64,000 bases of DNA from Novosphingobium sp. MD-1 (GCF_001014975.1 NZ_BBXA01000013.1:1-64000); one strand, 5' to 3'; shown: positions 18,335-26,522, numbered from the stretch's first letter. A program made the numbers and translations. The notes: a model not told the origin generated them from the letters alone.

Positions 18335-19531
18335 ATGAATGAAATCGTAGCCCAGATCGGCGATCTTGCCGATGCCGGCGAAAAGATGATCGAGCGACTG
18401 CGTCGCAAGGCCTTTCTGCCCGAAAGCCGCAAGGGGCTCAACTTGCGCTTCGGCATTGCCGAGGCGGCGCAACTGCTGGGGTGCTCCACCAACCGCATCC
18501 GGATGGCCGAGGACGACGGACGGCTGCCCCCTCCCCCCGCTGGAGAGAATGGGCGGCGCGTGGGCTATACCGTCGAGGAACTGCTCAACATGCGCGAAGT
18601 GCTGGGCGCCGCGCCACACCGCGCGCCGCTCGATGTCCCCGCCGTGATCGCGGTGCAGAACTTCAAGGGCGGCGTGGGCAAGTCCACGGTGACGACGCAC
18701 CTTGCGCACTACTTCGCCGTTCAGGGCTACCGCGTGCTGGTGGTGGACTGCGACAGCCAGGCGACCACCACGACGCTGTTCGGCTTCAACCCGCACTTCA
18801 ACATCACGCGCGAGGAAACGCTCTACCCCTATCTTTCGATCGATCCGACGCAGGCGGACCTGCTCTATGCGGTGAAGCGCACACCCTGGCCCAACGTGGA
18901 TCTGATTCCGTCGAACCTCGAGCTGTTCGATGTCGAATACGAGCTGGCAGCCGGCGGTGCGGACGGGCAGTCGGTCCTCGCCGCGCGCTTCCGCAAGCTG
19001 AAGGCGGGCCTGATGGACCTCGCGCGCGATTACGACGTGGTGATCCTTGATCCCCCGCCGGCGCTGGGCACCATCAGCCTCGCCGTGATGCAGGCGGCCA
19101 ACGCGCTGCTCGTGCCCTTGGCGGCGACGACGCCGGACTTCTGCTCGACGGTCCAGTTTCTGTCGATGATGGACCAGGTGATCGCGCAGCTCGTCTCCGC
19201 AGGCATCACCGTCGACTACAATTTCGTCCGCCTGATCTGCTCCAAGTTCGACAGCAACGACCCTAGCCACGCGATGATCCGCACGGTCATGGAACAGACG
19301 TTCGGGCCGGCCCTCCTTCCCGTTCCGATCCTCGAATCCGCCGAGATCAGCCACGCGGCGATGCGGATGATGACCGTGTACGAACTCGAAAAGCCGATCG
19401 GCACGCCGAAGACGCACAAGCGCAGCAAGGCCAATCTCGACGAAGCGCTGGGTCAGATCGAACAGCTGGTCCGGCAAGGCTGGGGCCGCGTGGCCCCGGC
19501 GCGCGAGGAGGATGTCCTCAATGCCGCATGA
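18335..19531 (+). CDS. parA: Plasmid partition ATPase ParA (HTH-containing, RepA/ParA type)
   Basis: A 398-residue protein; ATG 18335 (MNEIVAQIGD) is preferred, since the upstream extension has a cysteine-rich, non-conserved start that overlaps the predicted promoter. Residues ~37-90 form a MerR-like helix-turn-helix (FGIAEAAQLLGCSTNRIRMAEDDGRLP), as in type Ia partition ATPases that repress their own operon. The deviant Walker A KGGVGKST is at 111-118, with VLVVDCDSQA and VVILDPPPALGT following. It positions replicon copies through ParB bound to a centromere. It leads parB by 44 bases. Confidence 0.95.
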   Translation: MNEIVAQIGDLADAGEKMIERLRRKAFLPESRKGLNLRFGIAEAAQLLGCSTNRIRMAEDDGRLPPPPAGENGRRVGYTVEELLNMREVLGAAPHRAPLDVPAVIAVQNFKGGVGKSTVTTHLAHYFAVQGYRVLVVDCDSQATTTTLFGFNPHFNITREETLYPYLSIDPTQADLLYAVKRTPWPNVDLIPSNLELFDVEYELAAGGADGQSVLAARFRKLKAGLMDLARDYDVVILDPPPALGTISLAVMQAANALLVPLAATTPDFCSTVQFLSMMDQVIAQLVSAGITVDYNFVRLICSKFDSNDPSHAMIRTVMEQTFGPALLPVPILESAEISHAAMRMMTVYELEKPIGTPKTHKRSKANLDEALGQIEQLVRQGWGRVAPAREEDVLNAA

Positions 19532-19575
19532 TCCCCCTTCCCCCCGTGGCCTGACGCCATCCAGCGAGAAATTCC

Positions 19576-20670
19576 ATGGCGCGTAAGCAAAGCGACTATC
19601 TCGCCGCACTGCTCGCGGACGATGAACCGATTGAGAAATCATCGGAAAATGACCTGATCCAAGCGGAATCGCGGGCGCCGGCCACCCCGCCTGCCCCAAT
19701 CGAGACCCCACGGGCCGAACGGCTGCGCGGAACCACGCTGCTGGGGCGCGAAAGCGCTCTTGCCCGCGTCGCGAGCGGCGAGGTCCGGCAGGTTACGCAA
19801 CTGTTGCTCAATCCCGAACGGGTGCGGATCTGGCCCGGGAACGCCCGTTCCTATGGTCATCTGACCGAGGAATCCTGCCGCGAACTGATCGATTCGATCG
19901 TGGCGGAAGGAGGGCAGAAAGTGCCCGCCGTGGTCAGGCGCGTCGAAGGCGATCCGGCGCACGATTACGAAGTGATCGCCGGCACGCGGCGGCACTGGTC
20001 GATCGCCTGGCTGCGTCGTCATTCCTATCCGGACATGATGTTCGTCGCGCAGGTCGCCCAGCTTGACGACGAGGCGGCCTTTCGCCTTGCCGACCTGGAA
20101 AACCGGGCGCGCAAGGACGTCTCGGACCTCGAGCGCGCGCGCAACTACGCCCAGGCGCTCAAGGATCATTACGGCAACCACCAGTCCCGCATGGCAGAGC
20201 GCCTCAAGCTGTCCAAGGGTTGGCTTTCCAAGATGCTCAAAGTCGCCGCCCTGCCCGACGACGTGGTCGCCGCGTTCGCCTCCCCGGCCGACGTGCAGTT
20301 GAAGCCGGCGTACCCGCTGGCGCAGGCGCTGGACGATCGCGGGGCCGCGCAAGCCATTCACCGCGAAGCCAAGGCGCTCGCCCGGCTTCAGGACGCCCGG
20401 CGCAAGGCGGGCGATGCCACGCTTCCCGCCGCGGAAGTGCTTCAGCGGCTGCTCACGGCTCCAGTCGGCGACAAACGCCCCGCCGGACCGCTTGCCGAAT
20501 GGGTCAACCCCCGCACGCAGCGCGCGGCGGTTTCGGTGCTGTCGTCCAACCGGCAAGGCGCGACCGTGCGCCTGCACGCGGGTTCGGGATCGAACATAGA
20601 AGACCTGCTGAAGGGCATCCGCGATGTGCTGGAAAGACTGGCGGCGGACGGCAAGGGCGTACAGGCTTGA
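19576..20670 (+). CDS. parB: Plasmid partition protein ParB
   Basis: A 364-residue centromere-binding protein. The N-terminal ~90 residues are variable, then comes the ParB/Srx nuclease-like domain with the arginine box (VIAGTRRHWSIAWLR), in which ParB proteins bind CTP, and a KorB-like helix-turn-helix (MAERLKLSKGWLSKMLKVAALPDDVVAAF). The C-terminal part after residue ~290 likely dimerises. It is co-transcribed with parA. The 16-bp palindromes just downstream and within repA are candidate targets. Confidence 0.95.
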   Translation: MARKQSDYLAALLADDEPIEKSSENDLIQAESRAPATPPAPIETPRAERLRGTTLLGRESALARVASGEVRQVTQLLLNPERVRIWPGNARSYGHLTEESCRELIDSIVAEGGQKVPAVVRRVEGDPAHDYEVIAGTRRHWSIAWLRRHSYPDMMFVAQVAQLDDEAAFRLADLENRARKDVSDLERARNYAQALKDHYGNHQSRMAERLKLSKGWLSKMLKVAALPDDVVAAFASPADVQLKPAYPLAQALDDRGAAQAIHREAKALARLQDARRKAGDATLPAAEVLQRLLTAPVGDKRPAGPLAEWVNPRTQRAAVSVLSSNRQGATVRLHAGSGSNIEDLLKGIRDVLERLAADGKGVQA

Positions 20671-20753
20671 CGCCGTGCGACCGCTTTCCGTCGGCCCGCG
20701 GATGGTCCCAGCTCCGTCCTGATTGCAGGAATGCGTGCCGCATTGTCGCTCCG

Positions 20754-20769
20754 GTTTCCCCGGGGAAAC
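20754..20769. promoter_or_regulatory. Candidate parS site 1 (16-bp palindrome before repA)
   Basis: GTTTCCCCGGGGAAAC is a perfect palindrome, followed at once by another half-site TTTCCCC that touches the repA start codon. An identical copy lies inside repA at 21656. ParB centromeres are palindromes of about this size (chromosomal parS is GTTTCACGTGAAAC), so it is probably the ParB site of this replicon. Its place over the repA leader suggests it could also control repA. Confidence 0.65.
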
Positions 20770-20776
20770 TTTCCCC

Positions 20777-22027
20777 GTGAGCCGGGTGCGCAAGTCTGGC
20801 GAGTCAGACCAGTTCGACCTGTTTCTTCCCTACATCGCCGACCTCCCCTTGCGCGATCAGCGCGAGATGATGGAACGGCCTTTCTTCAGTCTCGCCAAGT
20901 CGAAGCGCCTCAAGCCGATCGACTACACCTCCCCCGACGGGAAGCTGTGGGTGCATGTTTCGGCCAACCCGGACTACGGCATGGCAACGATCTGGGATGC
21001 GGACATCCTGATTTATTGCGCCAGCGTGCTTGCCGACATGGCCAGGCGTGGCGTGAACGACGTGCCACGCAAGCTGCACATCATGCCCTACGACCTGCTG
21101 CGCGCGATCGACCGGCCCACCACGGGACGCGCCTACGAGCTGCTGGGCCAGGCGCTCGACCGGCTTGTTGCCACAACGATCAAGACCAACATCCGCGCCG
21201 AAAACCGGCGTGAAGCCACGTTCTCGTGGCTGGATGGCTGGACCCAGTTGGTCGACGAGAAGACCGAACGGTCGCGCGGCATGACCCTGGAGCTATCCAA
21301 CTGGTTCTGGGAGGGCGTGATGATGAAGGGCGGCGTCCTGTCGATAGACCGCGCCTATTTCAAGCTTACCGGGGGCCGCGAACGGTGGCTCTACAAGGTC
21401 GCGCGCAAGCACGCAGGCGGCGCCGGCGATGACGGGTTTGCCATTTCAATGCCGGTGCTGTTCGAGAAAAGCGGCGCCGAAGGCGAATACCGCCGCTTCA
21501 AGTTCGAGATCGTCAAGCTGGCGGAAAAGAACGCCCTGCCCGGCTACACGCTGACCATCGAGCCCGGCAAAAATGGCGAGCCGCTGCTGCGTGCCACGCG
21601 TACCGATGGCAAGGATGGAGGCAGCCGCGCGGCATCCCATCCGGCAGCCGCGATGGTTTCCCCGGGGAAACATCCCTCCCCTGCTCCGCTTTCGCCCTCC
21701 CCCCTCCCCAAAGTGGCAACGGCTCCCGCACCGTCAGCGCCAGATCGCATCGCTCCGACCGGCAACGACGACATGGTGATCGATGCCGGCGCGCTCGTCC
21801 GGACTGCCCTTGCCGGTCTGACCAGCGCCTCGACCCGTGGTTTCGTCACCGGCGAAACCGCGGAGTATCTGCGCGAAACCTGCCCCGGCTGGGACCTCTA
21901 TGCCCTGCATGCGGAGTTCGAACGCTGGGTCGATGCGGACCCGGAACGTACCCCCGCCAACTGGCAGCGCGCCTTCATCGGCTGGGTCAAACGCCATCAC
22001 GTCAAGAACCGGAACAGCCTGCGCTGA
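20777..22027 (+). CDS. repA: Replication initiator RepA (RPA family)
   Basis: A 416-residue initiator of the RPA family (Pfam RPA type) found on sphingomonad and other alphaproteobacterial megaplasmids. Typical stretches are DQFDLFLPYIADLPLRDQREMMERPFFSL split over the N terminus, and a winged-helix region around DVPRKLHIMPYDLL and TGRAYELLGQALDRL. Residues ~290-340 are a Pro/Ser-rich linker, and the C-terminal ~70 residues are a separate helical domain. GTG 20777 is preferred, as upstream codons fall in the palindrome; GTG 20786 or TTG 20723 are alternatives. It would bind the iterons downstream. Confidence 0.92.
   Translation: MSRVRKSGESDQFDLFLPYIADLPLRDQREMMERPFFSLAKSKRLKPIDYTSPDGKLWVHVSANPDYGMATIWDADILIYCASVLADMARRGVNDVPRKLHIMPYDLLRAIDRPTTGRAYELLGQALDRLVATTIKTNIRAENRREATFSWLDGWTQLVDEKTERSRGMTLELSNWFWEGVMMKGGVLSIDRAYFKLTGGRERWLYKVARKHAGGAGDDGFAISMPVLFEKSGAEGEYRRFKFEIVKLAEKNALPGYTLTIEPGKNGEPLLRATRTDGKDGGSRAASHPAAAMVSPGKHPSPAPLSPSPLPKVATAPAPSAPDRIAPTGNDDMVIDAGALVRTALAGLTSASTRGFVTGETAEYLRETCPGWDLYALHAEFERWVDADPERTPANWQRAFIGWVKRHHVKNRNSLR
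21656..21671. promoter_or_regulatory. Candidate parS site 2 inside repA
   Basis: A second exact GTTTCCCCGGGGAAAC lies 902 bases after the first, within the sequence coding for the Pro/Ser-rich linker of RepA (residues around VSPGK). A variable linker can hold a fixed DNA site at little cost to the protein. Two identical 16-bp palindromes within 1 kb are very unlikely by chance. Confidence 0.65.
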
Positions 22028-22033
22028 GTTCCG

Positions 22034-22058
22034 AGCCGGGCGCAACACCCGCCCGGCT
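22034..22058 (+). terminator. Hairpin after repA (terminator-like)
   Basis: AGCCGGGCG pairs perfectly with CGCCCGGCT around a 7-base loop, starting 6 bases after the repA stop. Only a weak pyrimidine tract (TTCTCCTCC) follows, so termination may be partial. It would separate repA transcription from the iteron region. Confidence 0.55.
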
Positions 22059-22392
22059 TCTCCTCCAGCCCCACCTCCACGATGGCGCGATAAGGGGGGG
22101 AGGGGAGGGGGCCTGTTCGGTTTCTTCAGCGGGCCGACAGTTCTTCCGCCATTCGCGACCCTGCCGCGAAAGAGCCGCCACCAGATCCAGCGCGCCACAA
22201 CGCCGATTCGGCGCAAGCTCCCTGCTTCCAACGCAGACCAACGCGGCATTGCTCTTGCTAATGCCCGTTCCCGAAGTGTCGGGCGGGTCGAGGCAGGCAT
22301 CGCATTCCCCCATCCACCCGCATGCCGATCTCGCGGTTTTGAACCTTGATTCGGACTCGTTCGCCGGAATTGATTCAAACCTGCGCGGCAGG

Positions 22393-22534
22393 GATCAATC
22401 GGTAGGTGATCTTCGATCTATCAGGAACAGGAGTTCGGCAGCCTTCGATCCATCGGGAACGCAAGCACGATCCTTCGAGAACATAATGTCGTTCCTTCGG
22501 GAACGGATTAGCGGCACATCGGGAACGCACGCAT
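22393..22534 (+). repeat. Iteron array, candidate replication origin (oriV)
   Basis: Six imperfect direct repeats start at 22393, 22415, 22447, 22469, 22491 and 22513. Spacing is 22 bases throughout apart from one 32-base step (22 plus 10, still one to one-and-a-half helical turns). The shared core is GATCCATCGGGAACGCA; the first unit is the weakest and the GGGAAC core is best kept in units 2-6. They lie 366 bases after repA and are followed by a comparatively AT-rich stretch (22576-22620: TTTAACTCTTCTAAAGG...). Iterons beside the initiator gene are the classic RepA-dependent origin. The rest of 22059-22392 shows no gene. Confidence 0.75.
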
Positions 22535-22687
22535 CACGCGACTCGCGCGGAACCAACGAGTCGGAAGCCTGCTCTGCGCTTTAACTCTTCTAAAGGCGTT
22601 TAACCCTATCTAACGCCACCGGAAATTTCATACTGAAATAGATTCCGGAGAATGCTTGTCCGGCAAGCGCCACCATAACGACGATCG

Positions 22688-22981
22688 TCAGGGGAGGGGA
22701 GGGGATGCGCCGGCTGTCTGCCTTTCGTCCAGGTGGCGCAGCAACCGCAGCAGACGCGGGCCGGCGACATAACCTCCGCCCGCGCCCCGCGCGAGATAGC
22801 CTTCCGCCACCAGAGTTACGACCTGCCGGTGCGCGGTTGCCGGCGGAATGGCGAGATCGCGCGCGATATCCGCAATTGGCCGGCCCACACCGTCTATCAG
22901 CACGGCGTCGAGCGTTGCCAATGTCCGCTTGAGCGAACTGATGTGCGGTGTACCCGATCTCATAATATGAGATCGTATCAT
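22688..22981 (-). CDS. Truncated IclR-type helix-turn-helix protein
   Basis: A 97-residue protein from ATG 22981 (or 91 from ATG 22963). It matches only the N-terminal winged HTH of IclR regulators: SLKRTLATLDAVLIDGVGRP, then IADIARDLAIPPATAHRQVVTL and GYLARGAGGGYVAGPRLLRLL. The ~170-residue effector domain is missing and no other frame downstream supplies it. It is either a remnant or a short stand-alone DNA-binding protein. A perfect dyad covers its start codons. The gene ends 150 bases from the iterons. Confidence 0.6.
   Translation of the reverse strand: MIRSHIMRSGTPHISSLKRTLATLDAVLIDGVGRPIADIARDLAIPPATAHRQVVTLVAEGYLARGAGGGYVAGPRLLRLLRHLDERQTAGASPPLP
22956..22974. promoter_or_regulatory. 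Perfect dyad overlapping start of IclR-type gene
   Basis: GATCTCATA and TATGAGATC flank a single central A. The dyad overlaps the two possible start codons of the short IclR-type gene (22981 and 22963). IclR proteins usually bind short dyads at their own promoters, so autoregulation is plausible; alternatively it belongs to the origin region. Confidence 0.45.
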
Positions 22982-23224
22982 CTCGTGCACGGATGCCAAG
23001 AGGGAAGGGGAGGGCAGCCATGCGCGCCAAACGCGCTCACGCCCTCGGGCTAACTTCAACGGTCTGTCTGCGGCGATTTCCGGGCACCAGCCATGGCAGA
23101 ATTCATCAAGGCGGCGCGGATCTGCATGGTCGCCGCGTGCGCCCCGTTCGGCTCGGCCGCAAACAGGCCTTGGGCGGGGGCAGGGCGCGGGTCGGCCGTC
23201 CGTTGGACCAACCCGCGCTCCGCG

Positions 23225-25234
23225 TCAGAACGTGGCGATCCGGGCGACCAGGCGGACGGACCGGCCGGGCATGACCACCAGATCCTTGTTGAAGGCGGTG
23301 GCGTAGCGCTGGACGTCGTTGGTCAGGTTCTGGCCGACGATAGAGAACTCGACCCCGGGATGCGCCTTGAATGGCCGCGCGGTCAGATGCGCGCTCAGGG
23401 CGTTGTAGCCGTCCGTCGGGGTGTCGAACGCGCCGTAGTCGTTCTGGCGCCCGTAATGGATCAGCAGCATTCCGGCGTCGAACCGGGGGCTGGTCCAGTC
23501 GAACCCGCCGCCGATCCGATAGGGCGCGATGCGCGGCACATTGTTGCCGTCATCCAGCGTGGCGCGGGTATAGTCGCCCAGCATGCGCGCCGTCAGCACG
23601 CCCTTGCCGCTTTTGAGCAGGTCATAGGTCGCTTCTGCCTCGATTCCCCTGAAATGCGCGCCCTGCTGGCGATAGAAGACTTCGCGCAAGTCGTTGCCGC
23701 CGCCGACCACGCAGGTGCCGTCGTCGTCGCAGGAGCGCCCGGTGAGATCGCCGTAGATGTAGTTGCGGAACCATGTGCTGTAGAGGCTGCCGTCCAGGTG
23801 GAACGGCCCTTTGTTGACGCGCAGGCTGAGTTCCAGCGCATTGGCGCGCTCGATCCGGAGATTGGGATCGCCGGTTTCGTAAGTCTGCGGACCGTCATGC
23901 CCGCCGCGCGCGAACAGTTCGGTCAGCGCCGGGGCGCGACCGGTGCTGGAGAACGTGGCCCCCAGCTTCACGCCGTCGGTGGCGGTGAACAGCACGCCCA
24001 GCGCGCCGCTGACCGGGGTATAGGTGCGCGTAGTGAACTGGTCGGTGTTCGGCGTGCCGGTGATGTGGACGTTTTCCACGCGGCCGCTGGCTTCCAGATG
24101 CAGGCGCTTTGCCAGCTCCACTTCGGTGAACAGGTAGCCGGCGAAGTTTTCCGACGTGGCGGGGGACAGGTAGGAGCTGTCGTCTCCGATCGCCGAGAAG
24201 TTGCGGTGCTGGTATTCGAAACCCAGCGCCGTGTTGCTGATCGGCCCCAGGCGGTTGAGCAGCAGTTCGCTGCGCAGGTTGTATTCCTTGTTCTTGAACG
24301 TGGTGTTCACCGAACCGTCGGGGTTCTTCTCCTGATGCTGGTAATCGCCATAGCTGCCGTCGATGTTGAGCGACTTGAACAGGCCGGTGCCCAGATCGAA
24401 CACGTCGCGCGTGATCACCTTGGTCTGGCGCATGTCGATATAGGTGGTGTCGCTGGGAATGCCGTATTGCGCGTCGTAGTGCGTCACCGCCAGGCCGACA
24501 TGGCTGCCGCCGTCCTTGAGGAAATAGGAGCCGCCAACCGATCCGCCCCAGCCATGGAAGAACGAGTTGGCTTGCTGGCCCAGCGGCGTGTCGTAATCAT
24601 CGGTGTGCCGGTAGTACCCATCGGCGTGGAGCGCGAGATTGCCGGCCCTGGCATCGACCAGCCCCGCTACTTCCGCCGCGTTGTTGACGCTGCCATAGCT
24701 GCCCGTCAGCTCCGCGTTGAGCGGATCGGCGGGAAGGCTCATCGGCACGCGGTTGTTCAGCGTGTTGATCACGCCGCCGATCGCCTGGCTGCCATAGCGC
24801 AGCGTGGCCGCGCCGCGCACCACTTCGATGCTGCGCGCGGAAAGCGGATCGATCGGCGTGCCGTGGTCCGGGCCGATGTCGGACACGTCGGAAATGCTGG
24901 TGCCGTCTTCCAGCAGGCGCACGCGGTTGGAATCCATGCCCCGGATGATCGGGCGCGAGGCGCCCGAAGCGAAGCCGGAGGCGGAGACGCCGGGCACGGT
25001 CTGCAGCGCATCGGCAATGCTGGCGCCACCGGCCTGGCGGATCTGGTCCGCATCCACCCTGGCCGGGATCGAAGGCGTTTCGTCCTGCGTGTGGCGGAAC
25101 GGGGTGGCGGTTACGATGATCGCGGGATCGGCCGTGCCGCTCGCCGGGGCGGAAGCATCATCGGCGAGGGCGGGGGAGGTCCCCAGCAGCACGGACAGCA
25201 TCGAGCCGCCGGCAAGGAGGAACGGGTAGCGCAT
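23225..25234 (-). CDS. znuD: TonB-dependent receptor, ZnuD-like (probable zinc uptake)
   Basis: A 669-residue outer-membrane receptor with signal peptide MRYPFLLAGGSMLSVLLGTSPALA. The plug carries IIVTATPFRHTQDE (TonB box), RPIIRGMDSNRVRLLEDGTSISDVSD and DPLSARSIEVVRGAATLRYGS, a pattern typical of ZnuD-type zinc receptors. The barrel is short for the superfamily, has His/Asp-rich segments (YYRHTDDYDTP, THYDAQYG) and an external CDDDGTC pair. It ends in terminal Phe. A Zur-box-like dyad lies 85 bases upstream, supporting zinc control. The symbol rests on family likeness plus this site. Confidence 0.85.
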   Translation of the reverse strand: MRYPFLLAGGSMLSVLLGTSPALADDASAPASGTADPAIIVTATPFRHTQDETPSIPARVDADQIRQAGGASIADALQTVPGVSASGFASGASRPIIRGMDSNRVRLLEDGTSISDVSDIGPDHGTPIDPLSARSIEVVRGAATLRYGSQAIGGVINTLNNRVPMSLPADPLNAELTGSYGSVNNAAEVAGLVDARAGNLALHADGYYRHTDDYDTPLGQQANSFFHGWGGSVGGSYFLKDGGSHVGLAVTHYDAQYGIPSDTTYIDMRQTKVITRDVFDLGTGLFKSLNIDGSYGDYQHQEKNPDGSVNTTFKNKEYNLRSELLLNRLGPISNTALGFEYQHRNFSAIGDDSSYLSPATSENFAGYLFTEVELAKRLHLEASGRVENVHITGTPNTDQFTTRTYTPVSGALGVLFTATDGVKLGATFSSTGRAPALTELFARGGHDGPQTYETGDPNLRIERANALELSLRVNKGPFHLDGSLYSTWFRNYIYGDLTGRSCDDDGTCVVGGGNDLREVFYRQQGAHFRGIEAEATYDLLKSGKGVLTARMLGDYTRATLDDGNNVPRIAPYRIGGGFDWTSPRFDAGMLLIHYGRQNDYGAFDTPTDGYNALSAHLTARPFKAHPGVEFSIVGQNLTNDVQRYATAFNKDLVVMPGRSVRLVARIATF

Positions 25235-25318
25235 GACAGCGTCCTTTCAAGCAAACGCATTCTCACTGTCATGGATCGCAAACGTGGGGTCGGGCGGGGG
25301 CATATCCGGATCGTCGCA

Positions 25319-25335
25319 ATGTTACAAGATAACAT
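25319..25335. promoter_or_regulatory. Zur-box-like operator upstream of znuD-like gene
   Basis: ATGTTACAAGATAACAT has ATGTTA/TAACAT arms around a 5-base centre, close to the alphaproteobacterial Zur consensus (TGTTATAnnATAACA-like). It lies upstream of the ZnuD-like receptor. The rest of 25235-25461 shows no gene. No zur or znuABC gene is in the window. Confidence 0.6.
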
Positions 25336-25461
25336 ATCAAAATGCGGCGAATGCCTGAAGGCGATTTGGTTCTGGTCATTGGAGGAGGCCGCAACCGAGA
25401 TCGAGGCGAGGCGAAACGAAGGGAACTTCTGCGCGACCGGGGCGTCACACGCCCCGGATGT

Positions 25462-26058
25462 TCAGGCCCGGACGCCCGGGGTAACACCGCCTTCTACGGC
25501 AATGCGCACCATCTCCGATGCGCGTCCCGCACCGAACTTCTTCATGATCTTGCCGCGACAGGCCTCGATCGTGCGTGCGCTAACCCCAAGCCGCTGCGCT
25601 ATCTCCCGGCTCGATTGCCCTTCGACGACGCCCTGGACGATGCTCTTTTCCCGTTCGGACAACAAACCCACCTTGTATTGCGCAATGGAATCACCCGCGT
25701 GATTCCAATTCACCCGGGCGATTGCGTCGTCCACCGCACCGGTGAACTCGGCGTCCGTAAAAGGCCAGACAAGGTAGGATTTTGCGCCGTTGAGCGCCGC
25801 CGTAATGATGCGCTGGGCGTCCATGTCGCGACAATAGGCAACGATCGGCAAACGTTGTCCCTTGATCGCTATCTTCAGCGCGGCATCGGCGATCATGTCG
25901 TTGCGATCATGGACCAGGAACACCGCATCATCATGGGCCATCCGGACCGCTTCATCGACGGAATCGAAAGGTTCGGCATGAAATCCGCGCGAGAACAGAT
26001 GACTGCACATCTGCGCGCGGCACCCCTCCCTGTCGTCCACAACATAGATTTTCTGCAT
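25462..26058 (-). CDS. FixJ/LuxR-type response regulator with atypical receiver
   Basis: A 198-residue protein (start ATG 26058, MQKIYVVDD). The N-terminal half is a receiver: Asp8-Asp9 and Asp51 are in place, but the conserved Lys before Pro is Trp (YLVWPF, Trp98) and the usual Thr/Ser region reads PIVAYCRD. The C-terminal LuxR HTH is normal (LLSEREKSIVQGVVEGQSSREIAQRLGVSARTIE, split here by domain). A missing Lys often means altered or no phosphorylation switching. No kinase is adjacent. It lies 235 bases from the ZnuD-like start and divergent from a small ORF. Confidence 0.85.
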   Translation of the reverse strand: MQKIYVVDDREGCRAQMCSHLFSRGFHAEPFDSVDEAVRMAHDDAVFLVHDRNDMIADAALKIAIKGQRLPIVAYCRDMDAQRIITAALNGAKSYLVWPFTDAEFTGAVDDAIARVNWNHAGDSIAQYKVGLLSEREKSIVQGVVEGQSSREIAQRLGVSARTIEACRGKIMKKFGAGRASEMVRIAVEGGVTPGVRA

Positions 26059-26285
26059 TGTGACAGTAATCCTACGAACCCCCAACCTATCCGCAAATAT
26101 CGTCCGTTTCGGGGAAATCTTTGATCGTTATCAAGAATAACATCCGATAAGGCTTTTTTATTTCGTCAATATTTTCTTCAGAATCAGCGCTCCCGCGGTT
26201 CGCGTCACCCGGTCATTGATGTGGATCAAAGTAAGCGCCGTCACTTGAGCTATGATTTTCTGCACACAGGATAAGGGTATTGCCC

Positions 26286-26522
26286 TTGTGGATAAAATTA
26301 CGAGTTTTCAAAGTAATACGGGTCGATGGCAAGGTAGCGGAGGTTGTTGAAACCCGGGCGTCCGACGCTGCGCGACAAGGCGCAGATTCGCAGACATGCC
26401 TTTTTCTGAGCGATGGCACAGAGGTGATGCGCGATGACGCTGGCGGTCTTTTCCTTTCGACCACCGGTGAAAGGCTGATGATCCTGGGCGAGGGTGATCC
26501 GGCGCACGGCCCGCCGAATTAG
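26286..26522 (+). CDS. Small hypothetical protein
   Basis: A possible 78-residue protein with TTG start; AAGGG lies 8 bases before it (TTG 26280 is an alternative). The text reads like a beta-rich soluble protein (FLSDGTEVMRDDAGGLFLST, then TGERLMILGEGDP). It overlaps the 3' end of the PilZ gene on the other strand by 4 bases. No family is recognised. It fills most of the 461-base gap between the FixJ-like and PilZ genes; the remainder is AT-rich with no other gene seen. Confidence 0.4.
   Translation: MWIKLRVFKVIRVDGKVAEVVETRASDAARQGADSQTCLFLSDGTEVMRDDAGGLFLSTTGERLMILGEGDPAHGPPN

Noticed and set aside
22027..22390. Possible small genes between repA and the iterons
   Set aside because: Open frames here are short, Arg/Pro-rich and without ribosome sites; no protein features were seen.
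22590..23030. A 146-codon frame overlapping the IclR-type gene
   Set aside because: It is the same strand in another frame; Arg-rich composition marks it as a shadow. It does not supply the missing IclR effector domain.
26287..26295. Perfect DnaA-box TGTGGATAA
   Set aside because: Single copy, 3.7 kb from the iterons and with no neighbouring boxes; not treated as part of an origin.
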